A stretch of 64,000 nt of DNA from Oceanihabitans sp. 2_MG-2023 (GCF_030547245.1 NZ_JAUOQT010000003.1:434001-498000), one strand, 5' to 3'. Counted from the stretch's first letter, positions 27,285-36,381 are shown. The notes: generated by a model from the letters alone, not told the origin. Numbers and translations are program-made.

Positions 27285-27944
27285 TTACTTACTCTCATCA
27301 TAATAACGAGCTATAATTTGGTCATAGCTTTTAATCGTTTTTTTAACCCAATCTAATCGTTTTGCATTTTGTTCCTCTTGGCTAAGTTGCCAAGCAATAT
27401 CACTACGTCTTAGTTTTGCTGTTACCTCTTGTAAAACAATCGCAGCACTAACCGATATATTTAAACTTTCGGTAAAACCTACCATTGGTATTTTTAAATA
27501 GCAATCTGCTGTATCTAAAACCTCTTGACTTAACCCTTCCGTCTCTCTTCCAAAGAAAAAACAAGACTTTTTAGTAAAGTCAAAATCTTGCAATTCACAA
27601 TCTTCTGTATGTGGTGTTGTGGCTACAATTTGATACCCTTGCGATTTTACAGCAGCAATACAATCTTTAATAGAATGAAACCTATTTAGGTCTACCCATT
27701 TCTGTGCTCCCATTGCTATTTCTCTATCGATACTTTTGGTATTTACCTCTTCTACAATATTAAGTTCTTGTATTCCAAAAACATCGCAACTACGCATAAC
27801 CGCACTCGTATTGTGCAATTGGTATACATCTTCGGTAGCAACCGTAAAATGCTTGGTTCGCTGTTTTATTACTTTATTAAAACGTGTTCTTCGGTTTTCG
27901 GTTAAATAGGTTTCTAAGTATTCTAGGAGTTTTATATCTGTCAT
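27285..27944 (-). CDS. trmH: tRNA (guanosine(18)-2'-O)-methyltransferase
   Basis: A 219-residue SpoU/TrmH-family SPOUT enzyme that methylates the 2'-OH of G18 in tRNA. It has RTKHFTVATEDVYQLHNTSAVMRSCDVFGIQ (motif 1 with the NTSAVMRSC catalytic Arg), FFFGRETEGLS (motif 2), and IPMVGFTESLNISVSAAIVL (motif 3), then a C-terminal basic extension. On the minus strand TAAATTTG at 27961-27968 is a likely -7 box, with GTG instead of TTG at -33. Confidence 0.93.
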   Translation of the reverse strand: MTDIKLLEYLETYLTENRRTRFNKVIKQRTKHFTVATEDVYQLHNTSAVMRSCDVFGIQELNIVEEVNTKSIDREIAMGAQKWVDLNRFHSIKDCIAAVKSQGYQIVATTPHTEDCELQDFDFTKKSCFFFGRETEGLSQEVLDTADCYLKIPMVGFTESLNISVSAAIVLQEVTAKLRRSDIAWQLSQEEQNAKRLDWVKKTIKSYDQIIARYYDESK

Positions 27945-28026
27945 TTTTCTTACTAAAAGTCAAATTTAATTAAAAAAGAATGGATTACCACTTTCGTAGG
28001 AATGACAAAAAAAGTAATTTTATAAA

Positions 28027-28704
28027 ATGAAGAACATGATAGTATTAACTGGAGCAGGAATAAGTGCCGAAAGCGGTATTAAAACCTTTAGAGATGCAGA
28101 TGGTTTATGGGAAGGACATGATGTAATGGAAGTTGCTTCTCCTCAAGGATTTGCAAACAACCCAGCTTTGGTTTTAGACTTTTACAACCAACGAAGAAAA
28201 CAACTTTTAGAAGTACAACCAAACCAAGCACATTATGATTTGGCTACTATAGAAAAAGATTACAACGTTACAATAATTACACAAAATGTAGACGATTTAC
28301 ACGAACGTGCTGGAAGTTCTAACGTTATACACTTGCATGGTGAATTATTAAAAGCTCGTAGTGTTAATAATGAAACCAACATTCAAGAATGGAAAAAAGA
28401 TTTATTACTTGGTGATCTCGATACCAAAGGACATCAAATGCGACCACATATTGTTTGGTTTGGTGAAGCAGTACCAAAGTTTGAAAAAGCTGTAGAAATT
28501 TGCCAAACAGCAGATATTTTAATGATTATTGGTACTAGTATGCAAGTATATCCTGCTGCAAGTTTAATGCATTATGTACCAGAAAACACTGCTACTTACT
28601 TTGTTGACCCTAAACCTGCAGTGTCTAGTAATAAAAACCTAACGGTTATTGCTAAACCTGCAACTGTTGGTGTAAAGGAAGTAATACGTTTATTGAAGGA
28701 TTAG
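28027..28704 (+). CDS. Sirtuin NAD-dependent deacylase without zinc cysteines
   Basis: A 225-residue sirtuin of the CobB type that uses NAD to remove acyl groups from lysine. It has TGAGISAESGIKTFR (residues 8-22), TQNVDDLHERAG (85-96) and catalytic His104 in LHGE. Tyr53 and Arg56 in FYNQRR match the class III pocket that favours succinyl and malonyl groups. The two Cys pairs that normally bind structural zinc between the catalytic His and RPHIVWFGE (139-147) are absent; that region has no Cys at all. Desuccinylase activity is inferred. Confidence 0.93.
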   Translation: MKNMIVLTGAGISAESGIKTFRDADGLWEGHDVMEVASPQGFANNPALVLDFYNQRRKQLLEVQPNQAHYDLATIEKDYNVTIITQNVDDLHERAGSSNVIHLHGELLKARSVNNETNIQEWKKDLLLGDLDTKGHQMRPHIVWFGEAVPKFEKAVEICQTADILMIIGTSMQVYPAASLMHYVPENTATYFVDPKPAVSSNKNLTVIAKPATVGVKEVIRLLKD

Positions 28705-28719
28705 ATCTTTTCTAAAATT

Positions 28720-29103
28720 CTAAATAGCATTATTTACTTCAATCCAATACTTATCTGGATCTTGAAAATACACTTGTTGAATACCGTCTTTTCTTACATA
28801 ATCTTTATTTACAGTACCCAGCCAATCACTATATGCTACATCTAGAGCTTTTAAATGCTGCACAAAAGAATTTAAATCTGTAATCGCTAATGCAAAATGA
28901 ACTGCTTTATTGGTTTTCACTTCCAAGTTTGGCCTAGGAATTAAGTGCAATTGTTTTCCTGCACCAAAAGCAAGCCATCTCGTTTTAGAATTAGAAGCTG
29001 TATTTTCAATTTCTTTAAACTTAAAGACCTTCTGATAAAACGCAATAGATTCGTCTACATTTTTTACAGATAGTGCTATATGATTGAATGAAAAAGTAAA
29101 CAT
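28720..29103 (-). CDS. VOC-family protein (glyoxalase fold)
   Basis: A 127-residue vicinal-oxygen-chelate protein. The sequence FNHIALSVKNVDESIAFYQKVFKF at the start and VYFQDPDKYWIEV at the end are the usual metal-site strands, with His at the first position and Glu at the last. The substrate is unknown. It lies 40 nt upstream of the serine hydrolase gene on the same strand. Confidence 0.9.
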   Translation of the reverse strand: MFTFSFNHIALSVKNVDESIAFYQKVFKFKEIENTASNSKTRWLAFGAGKQLHLIPRPNLEVKTNKAVHFALAITDLNSFVQHLKALDVAYSDWLGTVNKDYVRKDGIQQVYFQDPDKYWIEVNNAI

Positions 29104-29125
29104 GGTTTTATAGTTTAATATTTTA

Positions 29126-29157
29126 TTCTACTCTTCTACTCTTCTACTCTTCTACTC
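29126..29157. repeat. Tandem octanucleotide repeat (TTCTACTC)4 across a stop codon
   Basis: Four perfect 8-bp units overlap the last codons and the stop of the minus-strand serine hydrolase gene. The stop (29144-29146) lies within the repeat, so adding or losing distal units would not change the protein. Confidence 0.95.
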
Positions 29158-30712
29158 GGTTTAAATCTAAATCATGAAAATCGAAACTAAAATCAATATT
29201 TGGAGAAATACCTTTGAGTTTCATATTTTTTGCTTTTCCGTTTTCATCTAAAGAAAATGTTACAAAAGCATCTGCATTCATATCTTGATATTCCCATTTA
29301 ACGGCAAAGGTTTCTGCTTCATAAAATTGTAAAGGTCCATTTAGTTTTGGAGATCTATGAAATTGTAACCATAGTTGGTCTTTTTTCATAAAAACTTCAC
29401 AAGTACCAAACCAATTATCTTTATAAACCCCAATATACTTTTGAGTATCTATAGGGTTACTTGCATTGTTTTTAACTGTTTCCCATACTTTATCTGTAAC
29501 AGCATCTCCTTTTTTTTCTTTAGATTTTAAGTAATCAGAATATTTATCTATCCATTTAAAATCGTCTAATTTTAAATACTTATCTAAAATAGTTTGAGAA
29601 ACAGAAGAAAATAATCCTGCTCCATCATCACTTGTATTGGTTAAAATAACAATTCCTAAATTCATATCTGGAATTAAAACCGTTTCCGATAGCATTCCTG
29701 GCAAACCTCCTGTATGCTCTACTTTCATGTTCCCTAATACATCGGAAACAAACCAACCTAAACCATAACCTGAAAAATGCGAATTATATCTCGGGTTTTT
29801 ATTGACTCCCATAACCGTGTGTATTTTCCACATTTCGTCATGATTGGTAGCCGAAAAAAGTTCTTTATCTAGATTCTCCCCGTATTTTCCAGCATGTAAT
29901 TGTAATAACATCCATTGGCATAAATCGTCTACATTAGAAAAGATACCTCCTGCTGCACCATTCATCATTTCTTCAAAGGTTGGAATTATTTTTATCTCTC
30001 CTGTTTCAGTAGTGTGTGAAGCAGATAAGTTAGAAGTATCTTTTATTTCTGCTAAAGAAGCATAGGTATTATCCATTCCTAAAGGCTCCAGAATACGTGT
30101 TTTAGTAAAAGCTTCCCAAGTCATACCACTTTTTCTAGCAATTAATTCGCCTGCAACAAGATATAGCAAGTTATCATAATCCCATTTGGTTCTAAAAGCT
30201 GAAGACGCTTTAAAATGTTGAAAACTGGCTAATAAATCTTGCATAGTAAAATCGGTTCCATCCGGAAAAAACATTAAATCTCCAATTCCTAAAGGTAAAC
30301 CACTACGATGCGTTACTAAATCTAGAATACTAAAATTTTCTTCTACATAATTATTATACATCGTGAATTCTGGAATATGCGCTTTCACTTTATCTTCCCA
30401 ATTTATTTTACCTTCTTCTACCAAAATGGCTAATCCAGCAGTTGTAAATGCTTTACTATTGGAAGCTATTGCGAATTGCGTATGCTTGTTTACTGGTTCT
30501 TTAGTATTTATAGATTTTACACCATAGCCTTTGCTATGAATTACCTTGCCATCTTTAACAACTGCAACTGCAGTTCCAGCGACATGAAACTTAGTCATGG
30601 CATAATGAACAATAGAATCGATTTGTTGCGAAGATACTTGAGCATGTGTACTATTAGTCACTAAGAATAAAGTGAAAAGCATGCTTATAATAATTATTTT
30701 TAATGGTTTCAT
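29144..30712 (-). CDS. Class C beta-lactamase-like serine hydrolase
   Basis: A 522-residue exported hydrolase with a signal peptide (IIIISMLFTLFLVTNSTHAQ). The beta-lactamase/transpeptidase domain shows the nucleophile motif ASNSKAFT (SxxK, about residue 86), the YDN-like WDYDNLLY motif and the HTGG motif. A C-terminal lipocalin-like extension of about 100 residues (YIGVYKDNWFGTCEVFMKKDQLWLQF) resembles DUF3471. Such proteins are usually esterases or peptidases rather than antibiotic-resistance enzymes. The stop codon lies inside an 8-bp tandem repeat. Confidence 0.92.
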   Translation of the reverse strand: MKPLKIIIISMLFTLFLVTNSTHAQVSSQQIDSIVHYAMTKFHVAGTAVAVVKDGKVIHSKGYGVKSINTKEPVNKHTQFAIASNSKAFTTAGLAILVEEGKINWEDKVKAHIPEFTMYNNYVEENFSILDLVTHRSGLPLGIGDLMFFPDGTDFTMQDLLASFQHFKASSAFRTKWDYDNLLYLVAGELIARKSGMTWEAFTKTRILEPLGMDNTYASLAEIKDTSNLSASHTTETGEIKIIPTFEEMMNGAAGGIFSNVDDLCQWMLLQLHAGKYGENLDKELFSATNHDEMWKIHTVMGVNKNPRYNSHFSGYGLGWFVSDVLGNMKVEHTGGLPGMLSETVLIPDMNLGIVILTNTSDDGAGLFSSVSQTILDKYLKLDDFKWIDKYSDYLKSKEKKGDAVTDKVWETVKNNASNPIDTQKYIGVYKDNWFGTCEVFMKKDQLWLQFHRSPKLNGPLQFYEAETFAVKWEYQDMNADAFVTFSLDENGKAKNMKLKGISPNIDFSFDFHDLDLNRVEE

Positions 30713-30748
30713 ATGTTTTATGATTAATAGCTTCTTTTAAATATACAA

Positions 30749-31984
30749 TTATTTCTTATTTTTTTCGGCAATCCACTTACTCATAAATTTGGTGCTCTGC
30801 AACGTATGATGCATTAGCATTTGTCCTGTAAAGTTATTTTGCCTGTGCTTACTTAGTTGTGGTATTATTTTTTCAAGAAGTTTTACAAACTCTTTTTCAA
30901 TTTCAACTTTATTAAATCGATTATTAAGTACTTGAAATCCGTTTTGTTGTTTTTCTTTCCAGAGTATTTCCTCTTTATAAATCGCAACCGCTTTCTCTGC
31001 AAACTCGAGCGGTGTATTAGTAATAAACCCGTTAGGTTCTAAATTACCATACATACCTTCTGCTCCAATAGTTGTTGTTACGCAAGGTGTTCCGTTTTGC
31101 ATGGCTTCTACTAGTTTTCCTTTTAATCCTGCGCCAAATCGAATTGCTGCTAAACAGACTTTAGCGTCTTGCATGGCTTGGTTTGCGTCTTTAACGAAGC
31201 CTTTTATTAAAAAGCCTTGTTTTTTATTATGCAACTGATTTACTTTTTGACTTGCATAAGATCCATAAATATGCATTTCTGCTTTTGGTAATTGTTTACG
31301 TATTAAAGGCCAAAGGCTTTCTTTTAAATATAAAACGGCATTATAATTAGGTTCATGTATAAAATTCCCTATAGTTATAAAATGTTCTCGTTTTTGAAAA
31401 GTTGGTAATCTCTCGATAGCTTCCAAAGCAACACCATCTAACATAAATGGCAAATAATGCAATAAAGTTTCAGCTATTTTAAAACGGTTTTTTAAAATTT
31501 CTATCTCTGCTTCCGAAATAATTAAACTTAGATCGCATCTATAAATACTAGCAATTTCACGTTTTGTAGTATCGTTAAACAAATAGGAATCATCAAAAAC
31601 TTGCTTCTCTTTAAAGGCTTGTTGTCTTCCTTTTCGTAAAAAGTGTAAATCTTCTGTATCGAGTATTCGAAGTGCCATTGGGCAATTTTCGGCAACTCGC
31701 CATCCAAATTGTTCTTCCATCATAAAGCGATCAAACAACACAACATTTGGATTTAGGTTTTCTATAAAAACATCAAAACTCGTATTATTTAATTCGATAG
31801 AAACTTGCTCAACTCCTATAGATGTTAAGTTAAAAGCATTGTCACTTTTAGCACAAGGACTAGCAAATGTAATTTGATATGCTTGATTTTGAAACACCTC
31901 AATGATTTGCATCATTCGACTTCCTGCTGCAGAGCTTTTTGGTTCTGGCCAGACAAAACCAATTATTAAGAGTTTTTTTACCAC
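30749..31984 (-). CDS. Glycosyltransferase, GT4-like
   Basis: A 411-residue protein with a GT-B fold. The N-terminal domain starts KLLIIGFVWPEPKSSAAGSRM. The C-terminal domain has FITIGNFIHEPNYNAVLYL, AEMHIYGSYA, and a donor-binding region KVCLAAIRFGAGLKGKLVEAMQNGTPCVTTTIGAEGM with the usual late Glu and Gly residues. Transfer of a sugar to an unknown acceptor is expected. No polysaccharide cluster surrounds it. Confidence 0.88.
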   Translation of the reverse strand: MVKKLLIIGFVWPEPKSSAAGSRMMQIIEVFQNQAYQITFASPCAKSDNAFNLTSIGVEQVSIELNNTSFDVFIENLNPNVVLFDRFMMEEQFGWRVAENCPMALRILDTEDLHFLRKGRQQAFKEKQVFDDSYLFNDTTKREIASIYRCDLSLIISEAEIEILKNRFKIAETLLHYLPFMLDGVALEAIERLPTFQKREHFITIGNFIHEPNYNAVLYLKESLWPLIRKQLPKAEMHIYGSYASQKVNQLHNKKQGFLIKGFVKDANQAMQDAKVCLAAIRFGAGLKGKLVEAMQNGTPCVTTTIGAEGMYGNLEPNGFITNTPLEFAEKAVAIYKEEILWKEKQQNGFQVLNNRFNKVEIEKEFVKLLEKIIPQLSKHRQNNFTGQMLMHHTLQSTKFMSKWIAEKNKK

Positions 31985-32029
31985 AAATACACAAATGTTT
32001 TTTTATACGTACTGTATATTATTTACTAA

Positions 32030-32503
32030 CTACTCTGGTTTTGGAGTTAGACTATATTTTACGCGTACATTTTTTGCCCAATTAATAACAGACTCCATTT
32101 GTGCGTCGGTAAGTTTTGCTTCAGTATGTGTCCAGGTATAAGAAGGTAAAGGCATTTCCTTTTCTTCTACCATTTCTATAAGTTCTTCAAATTTATGATC
32201 TTTTCGTTTTACCGAATTTGCTTCCCAACCAGAAACATTAAAATGTTTTTTTCCATCATTAACATGACTTGCTAGCCAATAATTTACGGGAGTTATTTTG
32301 TTATACCAAGGGTATTTAGTTACATCACTATGGCAATCATAACAACTCGTTTTTAAAATAAGTTTTACATCTTCTGGTGGATTTGTATCTGCTTCAAAAG
32401 CGATAATAGAAGTAAGTTCTCCTTCGTTTCTTTCAGGTCCGAAAAATTGAGCAATCACAAATACAACAAGTAAAAGCAATAGTATCTTTTTTATCCTCTT
32501 CAT
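32030..32503 (-). CDS. Haem-binding domain protein
   Basis: A 157-residue membrane-anchored protein with an N-terminal hydrophobic helix (ILLLLLVVFVIAQFF). The motif SCYDCHSDVTKYPWY is a CxxCH c-type haem site, and the pattern PVNYWLASHVNDGKKHFNVSGW and EMPLPSYTWTH fits the Bacteroidota haem-binding domain (PF14376 type). It may be a periplasmic electron carrier or sensor. It overlaps nothing and is divergent from the small gene before purB. Confidence 0.9.
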   Translation of the reverse strand: MKRIKKILLLLLVVFVIAQFFGPERNEGELTSIIAFEADTNPPEDVKLILKTSCYDCHSDVTKYPWYNKITPVNYWLASHVNDGKKHFNVSGWEANSVKRKDHKFEELIEMVEEKEMPLPSYTWTHTEAKLTDAQMESVINWAKNVRVKYSLTPKPE

Positions 32504-32540
32504 TTTTATTAGTTTTATTTTTTAAAAATAAGAAAACCTT

Positions 32541-33101
32541 TTGACTACTGCGCAACTTTATCAAGAATTAAATTATGTAAATCACTCTCGTGAAAAACGC
32601 TTGTATTATGCTAATTTGGTAATTAAAAATCCTAGTTTAATCGAGAAGCTTTTAGAAATTCTTTTTATGGTAGACGATAAAATTTCGCCACGAGCAGCTT
32701 GGGTTTTTGAGTTTATGTGCAATGAGCATTTGGAAGAAGCGATTCCGTATCTAGATTATTTTACAAAAAATATGCATAAAGTGCATCAAGATTCAGCCGT
32801 TAGACCTGTTGCTAAAGTATGTGAGTATTTAGTAAAAGCATATTATTCTAAAAAGGAAAACAGGATTAAAACGGAATTACTTCCGAGACATCGAGAAAAA
32901 ATTATAGAAGTCTGTTTTGATTATATGATTAATGACGAAAAGATTGCACCTAAAGCTTACTCTATGAATTCGCTGTATTTACTTGGTAAAGATTACGATT
33001 GGATTCACCCAGAACTTGTTTTAATTTTAGAGCGTGATTTCCAGATGCAAAGTTCTGGTTTTAAGGCGAGAGCCAAACATATTCTCAAGAAACTGAAATA
33101 G
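32541..33101 (+). CDS. Small helical protein upstream of purB
   Basis: A 186-residue all-helical protein that resembles HEAT-like repeats (SREKRLYYANLVIKNPSLIEKLLEILFMVDDKISPRAAWVFEFMC). An in-frame stop at 32529 and no ATG mean the start is TTG at 32541, which also gives the expected MTTAQLYQELNYVNHS N-terminus. Homologues are often labelled adenylosuccinate lyase in databases, but it lacks every catalytic motif; that name comes from its neighbour purB. Role unknown, perhaps linked to PurB. Confidence 0.82.
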   Translation: MTTAQLYQELNYVNHSREKRLYYANLVIKNPSLIEKLLEILFMVDDKISPRAAWVFEFMCNEHLEEAIPYLDYFTKNMHKVHQDSAVRPVAKVCEYLVKAYYSKKENRIKTELLPRHREKIIEVCFDYMINDEKIAPKAYSMNSLYLLGKDYDWIHPELVLILERDFQMQSSGFKARAKHILKKLK

Positions 33102-33242
33102 AAGCTGAAAATAGGGCTTAAAAAATCATTTCATGCACTTTCCTTAGATTGAAGAAGGGTAGATTTTATTTAATTACAACAAAACAAATTTAAAACCTTC
33201 AAAAATCATAATTCGAAATTCGTAATTCGCAATACAAAAACC

Positions 33243-33250
33243 TATATTTG
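33243..33250 (+). promoter_or_regulatory. Possible -7 box of purB
   Basis: TATATTTG lies 26 nt before the purB ATG. The -33 position reads TTC with a 21-bp spacer, so the match is partial. Confidence 0.5.
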
Positions 33251-33276
33251 AAACTTCTTAAAAAACAACACACACT

Positions 33277-34620
33277 ATGTCTTTAAACACACTAAATGCC
33301 ATTTCACCAATTGATGGACGATACAGAAATAAGGTGGATGAATTAGGTAAATATTTTTCGGAAGAAGCACTTATTAAATATCGTGTTTTAGTAGAAATTG
33401 AATACTTTATTGCACTTTGCGAAATTCCTTTACCACAACTAGAATCTGTAAACAAATCGATTTTTGAAGATTTAAGAGCTATTTACAGTGAATTTTCGAC
33501 CGAAGATGCATTAGCAATTAAAGATATTGAAAAAGTTACCAATCATGATGTTAAAGCTGTTGAATATTTTATAAAAGAAAAATTTGACCAACTAGGTTTA
33601 CAAGATTATAAAGAGTTTATTCACTTTGGGCTTACTTCTCAAGATATCAACAATACTGCAATTCCGTTAAGCATTAAAGATGCCATGAACGATGTATATG
33701 TTCCAGAATATTTTGTAATTCTTAACCGTTTAAAAGAGTTAGTAAAAGATTGGTCGCATGTTTCTATGCTAGCAAGAACACATGGTCAACCAGCTTCGCC
33801 TACAAGATTAGGAAAAGAAATAGAAGTATTTGTAGTTCGTTTAGAAGAACAATTTAATTTATTAAATGATATACCAAGTGCAGCTAAGTTTGGTGGAGCA
33901 ACTGGAAACTTTAATGCACATAAAGTAGCATACCCAAATATAGATTGGAAAGCATTTGGAAGCACATTTGTTGCAGAAAAACTAGGTTTGCAACATTCTT
34001 TTCCAACCACACAAATTGAGCATTACGACCATATGGCTGCTTTATTTGATACTTTAAAAAGAATAAATACCATCCTTATAGATTTAGATAGAGATATTTG
34101 GACTTATGTTTCGATGGATTATTTTAAGCAAAAAATTAAAGCTGGAGAAGTTGGTAGTAGCGCCATGCCACATAAAGTAAATCCTATCGATTTTGAAAAC
34201 TCGGAAGGAAACCTAGGAATAGCGAATGCTATTTTCGAGCATTTATCTGCAAAATTACCAATCTCAAGATTACAACGTGATTTAACAGATAGTACCGTTT
34301 TACGTAATGTTGGTGTACCTTTTGGACATACTTTAATTGCTTTTAAAAGTACTTTAAAAGGATTAAATAAATTGCTATTGAATGAAGCAAAATTTGCGGA
34401 AGATTTAGAAAACAATTGGGCTGTTGTAGCAGAGGCAATTCAAACTATTTTAAGAAGAGAAGCATATCCAAATCCATATGAAGCTTTAAAAGGTTTAACA
34501 AGAACTAACGAGAAAATAACAAAACAATCTATCGCAAATTTTATTGATACTTTAGAAGTATCTAAAGAAATTAAAGAAGAATTAAAAGTGATTTCGCCTA
34601 GTAATTATACAGGAATATAA
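33277..34620 (+). CDS. purB: Adenylosuccinate lyase
   Basis: PurB, 447 residues. It cleaves SAICAR and adenylosuccinate to release fumarate in purine synthesis. Signatures: SPIDGRYRNKV at the start, KDIEKVTNHDVKAVEYF, HFGLTSQDINNTA, TRTHGQPASPT-like ARTHGQPASPTRLGKE, and the fumarase/lyase signature GSSAMPHKVNPIDFENSEGN. Full length. Confidence 0.98.
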   Translation: MSLNTLNAISPIDGRYRNKVDELGKYFSEEALIKYRVLVEIEYFIALCEIPLPQLESVNKSIFEDLRAIYSEFSTEDALAIKDIEKVTNHDVKAVEYFIKEKFDQLGLQDYKEFIHFGLTSQDINNTAIPLSIKDAMNDVYVPEYFVILNRLKELVKDWSHVSMLARTHGQPASPTRLGKEIEVFVVRLEEQFNLLNDIPSAAKFGGATGNFNAHKVAYPNIDWKAFGSTFVAEKLGLQHSFPTTQIEHYDHMAALFDTLKRINTILIDLDRDIWTYVSMDYFKQKIKAGEVGSSAMPHKVNPIDFENSEGNLGIANAIFEHLSAKLPISRLQRDLTDSTVLRNVGVPFGHTLIAFKSTLKGLNKLLLNEAKFAEDLENNWAVVAEAIQTILRREAYPNPYEALKGLTRTNEKITKQSIANFIDTLEVSKEIKEELKVISPSNYTGI

Positions 34621-34637
34621 TCTCTTATATTACATAT

Positions 34638-34674
34638 AAAAAAGGCTTACCAAATATTTGGTAAGCCTTTTTTT
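34638..34674. terminator. Bidirectional terminator between purB and DUF4252 gene
   Basis: A near-perfect palindrome, AAAGGCTTACCAAA pairing with TTTGGTAAGCCTTT, flanked by A and T runs on both sides between convergent genes. Confidence 0.95.
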
Positions 34675-34695
34675 ATTGAAAATTAACTAAAATTA

Positions 34696-35238
34696 TTATT
34701 TAAAAAAATTCATAATTCCTTTTAGTTGCTCATCGTCTACTTTTCCTTTATTCATTGATTCTGCCAGTCGTACCAGTTTTGCAGGACTCATATCGTCGCC
34801 CAAAATACGTAAAACACCAAAGCCATATTCTTTAGAGCTTCCAAATACAATAAATTCATCTGCTAAATCATTATCTCCAATATATTTTACAGATAATTTA
34901 GAACCAAACATATTAAAATCTCCTAGTTCTATATATCTTTCATCTGCTAAAATAGAAGCAACTTTGGCCATTTCTACTTTATAAGTATTTTGATTGCTAG
35001 AGTCTAATTTAAATCCTAAAAAATTTAGTTTATCGATAGAGTTATATGCTTCTTTTTCATCTTCACTAAGGTCTGCATTTTCAAAATCTACAATACTAGT
35101 AGGTATATCTACAGTTGTAAAACTTGCTGATTCTTGATTATCTACAAAGTAAGTTTGTAAAGATTCTTTATTGTTACAACTTACTAACAAGGTTATTGTT
35201 AGTAAGCTGCACAAGATTGTTTTGATTGATGGTTTCAT
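34696..35238 (-). CDS. DUF4252 lipoprotein
   Basis: A 180-residue lipoprotein with signal peptide and lipobox (LLVSC). The body matches the DUF4252 pattern, with alternating charged helices and strands (YKVEMAKVASILADERYIELGDFNM, DEFIVFGSSKEYGFGVLRILGDDMSPAKLVRLAESM). Last gene of the sigma/anti-sigma/DUF4252/DUF4252 unit. The family function is unknown; its place suggests an envelope role controlled by the sigma factor. Confidence 0.88.
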   Translation of the reverse strand: MKPSIKTILCSLLTITLLVSCNNKESLQTYFVDNQESASFTTVDIPTSIVDFENADLSEDEKEAYNSIDKLNFLGFKLDSSNQNTYKVEMAKVASILADERYIELGDFNMFGSKLSVKYIGDNDLADEFIVFGSSKEYGFGVLRILGDDMSPAKLVRLAESMNKGKVDDEQLKGIMNFFK

Positions 35239-35251
35239 GTGTATATATTAT

Positions 35252-35812
35252 TTATTTTTTATCTTCTAAATGTTCTCCTCCAGGAATATTCATTTTTTTG
35301 GTAAGTTTAGAAACTTGTTTTAAGTCTATATCTCCTGTTAAAGATACAATTACGGTTTCAAATTTACGTTGCGTACCATTTACAGAAACGTCAGATCCTT
35401 CCATGTGTTTACTAATTCCGTTTACAAAAATTAAAAGCTCTTTTACGTGATCTTCATCTTTTCCTTCTTTGATATAGAATTTAATAACAGTTCCATCATC
35501 TTTAACTTCCATTAATTCTTCTAAACTACTTGCTTTAGAGGTTACCCAAGAAGTTAAATCTGCAGAAATTGCACCTTTTTCGGTAATTATAGTTTTTAAA
35601 CTAGTAATACTATTTACCATTTCAAGATATTCATTTGCTTCAGGATCATCGGAATCGATATCCATTTTTGCTAACATTTGAAACATTTTAGGTTTAATAT
35701 TTACATAGGTTACATCTGCATTGTCGCTATATTTGGAAAATATATCTTGAGCCATAGATGTTAAAGGCATCATTAATAAAGCCATTGCGACTAAAATTAC
35801 ATTCTTTTTCAT
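35252..35812 (-). CDS. DUF4252 exported protein
   Basis: A 186-residue exported protein. I chose the ATG at 35812, which starts a clean signal peptide (MKKNVILVAMALLMMPLTSMAQ); one at 35842 would add ten residues. The mature part resembles the DUF4252 gene 14 nt downstream in layout: an N-terminal IFSKYSDNADVTYVNIKPKMFQMLAKM helix pair, then VIKFYIKEGKDEDHVKELLIFVN and VIVSLTGDIDLKQVSKLTKKM. No lipobox Cys is present, so the pair differs in anchoring. Confidence 0.87.
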   Translation of the reverse strand: MKKNVILVAMALLMMPLTSMAQDIFSKYSDNADVTYVNIKPKMFQMLAKMDIDSDDPEANEYLEMVNSITSLKTIITEKGAISADLTSWVTSKASSLEELMEVKDDGTVIKFYIKEGKDEDHVKELLIFVNGISKHMEGSDVSVNGTQRKFETVIVSLTGDIDLKQVSKLTKKMNIPGGEHLEDKK

Positions 35813-35943
35813 TTTACTTATTTTATTTATTTGTGTATTCATTTTTGTAGTATTTATTTGTTATTAATTGTAAAAATGTGTTCGCCTATTCTTCCTCTTT
35901 TAGATTTGTTTTAAAATAAGATAGATGGCTAGGTACATGTTTT

Positions 35944-36381
35944 CTATTTTTTAAAAATTAGACTAGTAGTATTATCTACTTCTGCTAAATAATTGATACT
36001 TGAAGCTCCTTTATTGAACTGCGTAGAGATCATTTCTAAAGATTTTTTCACTTCTAGGTATGCCATTTCAGGATCATCATAAGTACCTAAATCTTCTGCA
36101 GAAGTTAGAGGTGATTTAAAATAAAATCCTAACATAAGAACTGCTACTGCTGCAACCGAAATCCATTTATACAAATTGTTTTTGTTAGTTTTTAATGGAA
36201 CGTCTTTTGTAAACTGCTCTTCTTGACTTACAGAAAAATAGGCAAACATTGGTTTATACATTTCTAAATGTGGCGCTACAGTCTCTTGTTTAAAATAGTT
36301 TTTTAACTGCTGCTCTTCTATTAGCGATGTTTCGCCATTGTCGTACTTTTCTAGTAATTCTTCTATATTATCTAACACCAT
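35944..36381 (-). CDS. Probable membrane anti-sigma factor
   Basis: A 145-residue protein with a cytoplasmic N-terminus (EELLEKYDNGETSLIEEQQLKNYF), one transmembrane helix near residues 72-90 (WISVAAVAVLMLGFYF), and a short periplasmic tail. Its start overlaps the sigma factor gene by 14 bp. Size, topology and position are those of anti-sigma partners of ECF factors; there is no clear zinc motif. The role is inferred from context. Confidence 0.8.
   Translation of the reverse strand: MVLDNIEELLEKYDNGETSLIEEQQLKNYFKQETVAPHLEMYKPMFAYFSVSQEEQFTKDVPLKTNKNNLYKWISVAAVAVLMLGFYFKSPLTSAEDLGTYDDPEMAYLEVKKSLEMISTQFNKGASSINYLAEVDNTTSLIFKK

Noticed and set aside
29126-29157. Phase variation through the octamer repeat
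   Set aside because: The stop codon is set within the first two units on the coding strand, so changes in copy number beyond two do not alter the reading frame.
29144-30712. Calling the serine hydrolase an antibiotic-resistance beta-lactamase
   Set aside because: It has the fold motifs but also a long lipocalin-like C-terminal domain typical of peptidase or esterase relatives, so resistance cannot be claimed.
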